Source: JAVVHE01 sp038238915
GTDB taxonomy: Bacteria; Pseudomonadota; Alphaproteobacteria; Sphingomonadales; Sphingomonadaceae
Direction of reading: 5' to 3'
Length of the DNA stretch: 64,000 nt
Assembly (NCBI GenBank): GCA_038238915.1
Contig: JBBSFH010000008.1
Coordinates: 66,856 to 130,855 of the forward strand
The notes beneath the pieces were generated by a model. The model did no database searches. It was not told where the DNA came from and saw nothing but the letters and a program-made list of their open reading frames with translations. Position numbers and translations under genes: made by a program. The first letter of the stretch is position 1; every line of letters begins with the position of its first letter. This document shows positions 59,823-64,000 of this stretch, piece by piece.

Positions 59823-61076
59823 ATGCAGGCGCGGATGGAGGCGATGGGCGCGGCAGCGCGCGCGGCGGCCGCCACGATCCGCAACGCCCCCGCCCCACAA
59901 CGCAGCCGCGCCATCGCCGCGATGGCCGCGCGCGTCCACGCCCACGCGGACACCATCCTCGCCGCCAACGCGCTCGACATCGCCGCTGCAGCCGAAGCGG
60001 GCGGCAGCGAAGCCCACCTCGATCGCCTCCGCCTCACCCCCGCGCGCATTGAGGCGATCGTCACGAGCCTCGCAGGCATCGCCGCGCAGAGCGATCCGGT
60101 CGGCGAGGAAATCGCGCGCTGGCAGCGCCCCAACGGCCTCGATTTCGCGCGCGTGCGCACCCCCATCGGCGTGCTCGCGGTGATCTACGAGGCGCGCCCG
60201 AACGTCACTGCGGACGCCGCCGCGCTCGCGCTGCGCTCGGGCAATGTCGTTATCCTGCGCGGCGGTTCGGAATCGCTGCGCTCCAACCTCGCGCTCCATG
60301 CCGCCATCGCCGAAGCGCTCGCCGAGGCAGGCCTCCCCGCCGCCGCCATCCAGATCGTGCCCGATGCCGATCGCGCCGCCGTCGGTGCGATCCTCGGCGG
60401 CCTCAACGGCACGATCGATCTCATCATCCCGCGCGGTGGACGCGGCCTCGTCCAGCGCGTCCGCGAGGAAGCACGCGCCCCCGTGCTCGGCCACCTCGAG
60501 GGCCTCTGCCACACCTATGTCCACGCCGCCGCCGATCCGGCGAAGGCGCGCGCGATCATACTCAACGCCAAGATGCGCCGCGTCTCGGTCTGCGGCGCGA
60601 CCGAAACTTTGCTGATCGATGCCGCCATCGCCCCCGCCCTACTGCCGCAGATCGCCGCCGATCTCATCGCCGCAGGCTGCGAGCTGCGCGGCGATCCCGA
60701 CGCGTGCGCGCTCGTCCCCGCGATGCTCGCTGCCAGCGAAGCCGACTGGACCACCGAATATCTCGAACCGATCCTCGCGGTCGCCATTGTCGCCGATCTC
60801 GCCGCCGCGATCGTGCACATCGCGCGCTATGGCTCGTCGCACACCGATGCGATTATCACTGAGGATGCCGCCGCCGCCGAGGCCTTCACCAGCGGAGTCG
60901 ATTCAGCGATCGTGCTGGTCAACGCCTCGACCCAGTTCGCCGATGGCGGCGAGTTCGGCTTCGGTGCGGAGATCGGCATCGCCACCGATCGCCTCCACGC
61001 GCGCGGCCCGGTGGGGGCGGAACAGCTCACCAGCTTTAAATATATCGTGCGCGGCAGCGGCCAGGTGCGTGCCTGA
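59823..61076 (+). CDS. proA: Gamma-glutamyl phosphate reductase
   Basis: ProA reduces gamma-glutamyl phosphate to glutamate semialdehyde with NADPH; 417 residues of the aldehyde-dehydrogenase superfamily. Seen are RVRTPIGVLAVIYEARPNVT, GNVVILRGGSES, DLIIPRGGRGLVQ, the Cys region HLEGLCHTYVHAAAD, and GEFGFGAEIGIATDRLHARG with the end GPVGAEQLTSFKYIV. Its end overlaps the next gene by 8 bp. Confidence 0.96.
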   Translation: MQARMEAMGAAARAAAATIRNAPAPQRSRAIAAMAARVHAHADTILAANALDIAAAAEAGGSEAHLDRLRLTPARIEAIVTSLAGIAAQSDPVGEEIARWQRPNGLDFARVRTPIGVLAVIYEARPNVTADAAALALRSGNVVILRGGSESLRSNLALHAAIAEALAEAGLPAAAIQIVPDADRAAVGAILGGLNGTIDLIIPRGGRGLVQRVREEARAPVLGHLEGLCHTYVHAAADPAKARAIILNAKMRRVSVCGATETLLIDAAIAPALLPQIAADLIAAGCELRGDPDACALVPAMLAASEADWTTEYLEPILAVAIVADLAAAIVHIARYGSSHTDAIITEDAAAAEAFTSGVDSAIVLVNASTQFADGGEFGFGAEIGIATDRLHARGPVGAEQLTSFKYIVRGSGQVRA

Positions 61077-61620
61077 TCCCACGCCAACGCGCCTCGCCTA
61101 CCACGGCGATCGCGGCGCATTCGGCGAGGCGGCGTGTGCGCTGGCCGACCCCGCCGCCACCCCGGTCCCCCACGCCACCGCCGAGGCCGCCATCGCCGCC
61201 GTGCGCGCCGGAGACTGCGACGCCGCCGTCCTCCCGGTGCACAACAGCGTCGCGGGCCCGGTCACCGCCAACCTCGCGCTCCTCCCCGCCTCGGGCCTGC
61301 ACGAAGCCGGGCATGTCGATGTGCCGATCACCATGGCGCTCCTCGCCATTCCCGGCGCGCGTCTCGCCGATATCCGCGTGATCGCCAGCCACCCGGTCGC
61401 GCTCGCGCAATGCTCGCGCCTGATCACGCGCCTCGGAGTGACGACCGAGGCAGCGCCCACAACCGCCGCCGCCGCCGCTGCGTTGATCCCCGCGTCGGCA
61501 CGTGACCGCGCGGTCCTCGCCGCACCCCGCGCCGCCCCGCTTCACGGTTTGATCGTGCTCGCGGACAACGTCGGCGACGATCCCCACGCCATCACCCGCT
61601 TCGCCATCCTGAAGCGCTGA
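61069..61620 (+). CDS. pheA: Prephenate dehydratase, catalytic domain only
   Basis: A 183-residue prephenate dehydratase (prephenate to phenylpyruvate, phenylalanine branch). The family start is AYHGDRGAFGEAAC; HNSVAGPVTANLALLPASGL and ASHPVALAQCSRLI follow, and DDPHAITRFAILKR closes the catalytic fold. The usual C-terminal ACT regulatory domain (about 90 residues with an ESRP motif) is absent, as is any fused chorismate mutase. Start is GTG 61069, overlapping proA. Short catalytic-only forms may escape phenylalanine feedback. Confidence 0.85.
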   Translation: MPDPTPTRLAYHGDRGAFGEAACALADPAATPVPHATAEAAIAAVRAGDCDAAVLPVHNSVAGPVTANLALLPASGLHEAGHVDVPITMALLAIPGARLADIRVIASHPVALAQCSRLITRLGVTTEAAPTTAAAAAALIPASARDRAVLAAPRAAPLHGLIVLADNVGDDPHAITRFAILKR

Positions 61621-61625
61621 AAATG

Positions 61626-61720
61626 CTCCCCCCGCTTGGGGGGAGGTGCCCGAAGGCGGCGGGGGCCTCGCCGCCCGGCACCCCCTCTGGCGCTGCGCGC
61701 CACCTCCCCAAGGGGGGAGG
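61626..61720. repeat. Palindromic dispersed repeat, family B, after pheA
   Basis: Arms CTCCCCCCGCTTGGGGGGAG and CTCCCCAAGGGGGGAG are separated by a body containing GGTGCCCGAAGGCGGCGGGG and CTGGCGCTGCGCGCCACCTC. It begins 5 bp after the pheA stop and could act as its transcription end. Layout matches the copies at 2012 and 36206. Confidence 0.82.
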
Positions 61721-61725
61721 ACCGC

Positions 61726-61753
61726 TTGACATGCGCCCCCATTCCCATATCGA
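61726..61753 (+). promoter_or_regulatory. Candidate promoter for the chorismate mutase / DAHP synthase operon
   Basis: A perfect TTGACA (61726-61731), 16-bp spacer and TATCGA (61748-61753) lie just past the repeat, about 220 bp before the chorismate mutase start. A 33-codon frame (ATG 61794 to TGA 61895) lies in the leader but is not rich in aromatic residues. Confidence 0.45.
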
Positions 61754-61934
61754 TCCCAACTGCGCGAACCCCGCGCAACCCCGGAGAGCCCCGATGCACC
61801 CGCATCCCGCTTGCAACACCAGCACCGCCGTCCGGGGCGCGGGCTATGCGTTCGCGCGATACCGGGCCTCGTTTAGCGGCCGACGTCAGGGCTGAACCCC
61901 CGCGCGTCGGCACCTTTCCAGCTAGACCCATCCC

Positions 61935-61955
61935 GGCGGCGCGTTGCGCGCCGCC
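61935..61955 (+). promoter_or_regulatory. Leader hairpin before chorismate mutase
   Basis: GGCGGCGCG-TTG-CGCGCCGCC is a perfect 9-bp stem 17 bp before the start codon. It could act in attenuation or simply sit in the leader. The rest of the 61621-61972 gap holds the repeat and promoter already listed. Confidence 0.45.
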
Positions 61956-61972
61956 TGCCCGAGGCCCCGATA

Positions 61973-62488
61973 ATGACCCAGACCCCCGCGCCCAGCGCAC
62001 CCGACGTATCGCCCGAACTCGCCGCAATCCGCGCCGAACTCGACGAGATCGACGCCCAACTCCTCGCACTCATCGCCCGCCGCCTCGCCATCGCCGGCCG
62101 CGTGCGCGCTACCACGCCGGTGGGCCGAACCCCGTTCCGCCCCGAACGCGAGGCCGAAATGATCGCCCGGCTGAGCAAAGGCGTCGCGCCTGCTCCCCTC
62201 GTCCAGCGAATATGGTATGCGCTGATCGGCGCGACGCTCGCGCGCGAGGGAATGGTCGAACTCGTGGTCGAAGATGCATCCCTGCTCCCCGCCGCGCGCG
62301 CGCGCTTCGGCAACCAGATCCCGGTCCGCGTCGGCGATGGCCGCCTCGCCGCCCTCGATCCGCATTGCCTCGGCGCGGTCGCGCACGTGAACGGCTCGCT
62401 CCCCGAAGGCGTGCACGCGCTCGCGCCCCTGGACGACGAGGAGGGCCACACCGTCGGCTGGATCGTTGGCCGGGAGCACGCGGCGTGA
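61973..62488 (+). CDS. Chorismate mutase (AroQ type) with C-terminal extension
   Basis: A 171-residue protein. Residues about 13-95 are an AroQ helical chorismate mutase: LAAIRAELDEIDAQLLALIA, RRLAIAGRVR and the C-terminal helix LVQRIWYALIGATLAREGM. The remaining 75 residues (from ELVVEDASLLPAARARFG) are unassigned. Chorismate mutase supplies prephenate to the dehydratase encoded upstream. Its stop overlaps the DAHP synthase GTG, so the two are translationally coupled. Such pairing can regulate the synthase by complex formation in other bacteria. Confidence 0.85.
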   Translation: MTQTPAPSAPDVSPELAAIRAELDEIDAQLLALIARRLAIAGRVRATTPVGRTPFRPEREAEMIARLSKGVAPAPLVQRIWYALIGATLAREGMVELVVEDASLLPAARARFGNQIPVRVGDGRLAALDPHCLGAVAHVNGSLPEGVHALAPLDDEEGHTVGWIVGREHAA

Positions 62489-63846
62489 CCGACTGGAGCC
62501 CCGCGATCTGGCGCACACTGCCCACCCGCCACGTGCCCCAGGATTATCCCGATACCGGCGATCTCGCCCGCGCCGAGGCCGAACTCGCCGCGCGCCCCGG
62601 CCTCGTCAAACCTGCCGAAGTCCGCCGCCTCCACGAACTGATGGCCATTGCCGCCGATGGCCGCGCGATGCTGCTCCAAGGCGGGGACTGCGCCGAAAGC
62701 TTCCGCGATTATCGCCCCGATCACCTGCGCGATTATTTCCGCCTGCTCCTCCAGATGGCGGTCGTCCTCACCTTCGCCGGCGGCAAGCCCGTGGTGAAGC
62801 TCGGCCGCATCGCGGGCCAGTTCGCCAAACCGCGCTCGGACGCGACCGAAACGCAGGGGTCGACCACGCTCCCCACCTACCGCGGCGACATCATCAACGG
62901 CGCCGAGTTCAGCGCCTCCGCCCGCGCGCCCGATCCGATGCGGATGCTGCAAGCCTACGACCAGTCCGCATCCACGCTTGGCCTGCTCCGGCCCCTGGCA
63001 GCGGGCGGTTTCGCCAACCTCCACAACGTCCGCCAGTGGACGCTCGATTTCATCGCCGACCAACCCCTCGCTTCGCGCTACCAATCGCTCGCCGACGGTC
63101 TCGTCGCCAGCCTCAACTTCATGGACTCGATCTGGCTCGATCAGGCCACGCGCGACGAGATCAGCCGGGTGGAATTCTTCAGCAGCCACGAAGGTCTGCT
63201 CCTGCCCTACGAGGAAGCGCTCACCCGTCAGGATCCCGAAGACGACCGCTGGTACGCGCTCTCCGCGCACGCGCTCTGGATCGGCGAGCGCACCCGGCAG
63301 CTGGACGGCGGCCACGTCGCCTTTGCCGCAGGCATCGCCAATCCCATCGGCGTCAAGGTCGGCCCCACGATGGAGCCCGACGACCTGCTCCGCCTCATCG
63401 ACGCGCTCGATCCGCACAACACGCCCGGCCGTCTCACGCTGATCGGCCGCTTCGGCGCGGACAGGATCGCCGTCCGGCTGCCCGCGCTACTCGCCGCCAC
63501 CCGACGCGCGGGGCGCATCGCGCTGTGGGCAAGCGACCCCATGCACGGCAACACGATCAAGGCCGAGAACGGCTATAAAACCCGCCCCTTCGATCGCATC
63601 CTGTCCGAAGTGCGCGATTTCGTCGATCTTTGCGCCGCCGAGGGCGTCCACGCCGGCGGCGTCCACCTCGAACTCACCGGCCAGAACGTCACCGAATGTC
63701 TGGGCGGCGCGCACGATGTGGCGGTCGGCGATCTCTCGGACCGCTACCACACCCACTGCGACCCGCGCCTGAACGCGCACCAGGCCTTGGAACTCGCCTT
63801 CCTGATCGCCGAACGCATCGCGCAGGTCAGGAAGCTCGCGGCGTGA
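62485..63846 (+). CDS. aroG: Class II 3-deoxy-7-phosphoheptulonate synthase (DAHP synthase)
   Basis: Plant-type (AroA-II) DAHP synthase, 453 residues; it condenses PEP and erythrose-4-phosphate, the entry to the shikimate pathway. Signature stretches are LLQGGDCAESFRDY, GRIAGQFAKPRS, SSHEGLLLPYEEALTR, KVGPTMEPDDLL, WASDPMHGNTIKAENGYKTR and HLELTGQNVTECLGG. Cys and His/Glu/Asp metal ligands are in those motifs. GTG start at 62485 overlaps the chorismate mutase stop; the long frame upstream is a shadow of that gene. Confidence 0.95.
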   Translation: MTDWSPAIWRTLPTRHVPQDYPDTGDLARAEAELAARPGLVKPAEVRRLHELMAIAADGRAMLLQGGDCAESFRDYRPDHLRDYFRLLLQMAVVLTFAGGKPVVKLGRIAGQFAKPRSDATETQGSTTLPTYRGDIINGAEFSASARAPDPMRMLQAYDQSASTLGLLRPLAAGGFANLHNVRQWTLDFIADQPLASRYQSLADGLVASLNFMDSIWLDQATRDEISRVEFFSSHEGLLLPYEEALTRQDPEDDRWYALSAHALWIGERTRQLDGGHVAFAAGIANPIGVKVGPTMEPDDLLRLIDALDPHNTPGRLTLIGRFGADRIAVRLPALLAATRRAGRIALWASDPMHGNTIKAENGYKTRPFDRILSEVRDFVDLCAAEGVHAGGVHLELTGQNVTECLGGAHDVAVGDLSDRYHTHCDPRLNAHQALELAFLIAERIAQVRKLAA

Positions 63847-63854
63847 GCGCGCCC

Positions 63855-64000
63855 GGGGGGGGGGGGGGGGGGGGGGGGTGGGGGGGGCCCGCGGGTGAGC
63901 CCCCCGGGGGCCCCCCCCCCCCGCGACCCAGCCGCGGCGCGGCAGGCAGGCAGCCCGGCCCCCACCGACCCCCCCCCCGCCACCACACAACCCCCCCCCC
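63855..64000. other. Homopolymer-rich tail, probable sequencing/assembly artefact
   Basis: After the aroG stop the sequence is 24 consecutive G bases, further G and C runs of 7-14, and a final run of C. No gene or known element is recognisable. Such long poly-G and poly-C ends are typical of contig-end artefacts. Confidence 0.75.

Noticed and set aside
61794..61895. 33-codon leader peptide for aromatic attenuation upstream of chorismate mutase
   Set aside because: It has single Phe and Tyr clusters at best, no Trp, and no alternative terminator with a T-run; not enough for an attenuator call.
63855..63879. G-quadruplex or telomere-like element
   Set aside because: An unbroken run of 24 G at a sequence end is better explained as a sequencing artefact.

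Overview
The window is a high-GC alphaproteobacterial chromosome segment, most likely from an aerobic anoxygenic phototroph of the Sphingomonadales. This is inferred from the gene order crtCDF / bchCXYZ / pufBALMC, a bchI-bchD-bchO-tspO operon, a four-heme lipoprotein PufC, sphingomonad-type dispersed palindromic repeats, and a TonB-receptor/Baeyer-Villiger catabolic cluster. No species name is claimed.

Positions 1-21,120 hold roughly half of a photosynthesis gene cluster. bchI, bchD, bchO and tspO lie on the minus strand and encode two magnesium-chelatase subunits, a chelatase-associated hydrolase and a tryptophan-rich sensor. A membrane di-iron hydroxylase, the housekeeping gene aspS and a secreted EF-hand protein then interrupt the cluster. 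Next come crtC and crtD (minus) facing crtF (plus), for acyclic methoxylated carotenoids, and the plus-strand superoperon bchCXYZ-pufBALMC (chlorophyllide reductase, LH1, reaction centre, tetraheme cytochrome). Three TGT-N12-ACA sites of the PpsR/CrtJ type mark the crtD/crtF and bchC control regions. Almost every gene of the superoperon overlaps its neighbour by an ATGA junction. A 38-codon reading frame bridges bchZ and pufB with such junctions at both ends.

Positions 21,130-39,390 are mostly housekeeping: an SDR, a DinG-like helicase, SixA, the YdbH-YnbE-YdbL envelope-lipid system, gshA, rsmE, ubiA, pmbA, an ABC exporter beside tesA, a frameshifted YgjP-like metallopeptidase and hemB. hemB feeds tetrapyrrole synthesis. 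Positions 39,390-47,220 carry an AT-richer arylsulfate sulfotransferase that looks acquired, Dps, a DUF885 peptidase, a small glycine-zipper protein, a TonB-like protein and a second ABC exporter.

Positions 47,330-57,650 look like a catabolic island: acyl-CoA ligase, aldehyde dehydrogenase, MFS transporter, SDR, Baeyer-Villiger-type monooxygenase, TonB-dependent receptor and a divergent TetR regulator with a clear inverted-repeat operator. This is followed by about 550 bp of gene debris and a tRNA-Ser(GCU). Positions 58,600-63,850 are biosynthetic: proB-proA, a prephenate dehydratase without an ACT domain, a chorismate mutase and a class II DAHP synthase. The last 150 bases are long poly-G and poly-C runs that look like a sequencing or assembly artefact.

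At least three kinds of palindromic repeat are scattered through the window. Three copies lie in frame inside bchD. Two places (crtD/crtC and the YgjP-like gene) would be repaired by a one-base change in a short G or C run, so small assembly indels are possible.
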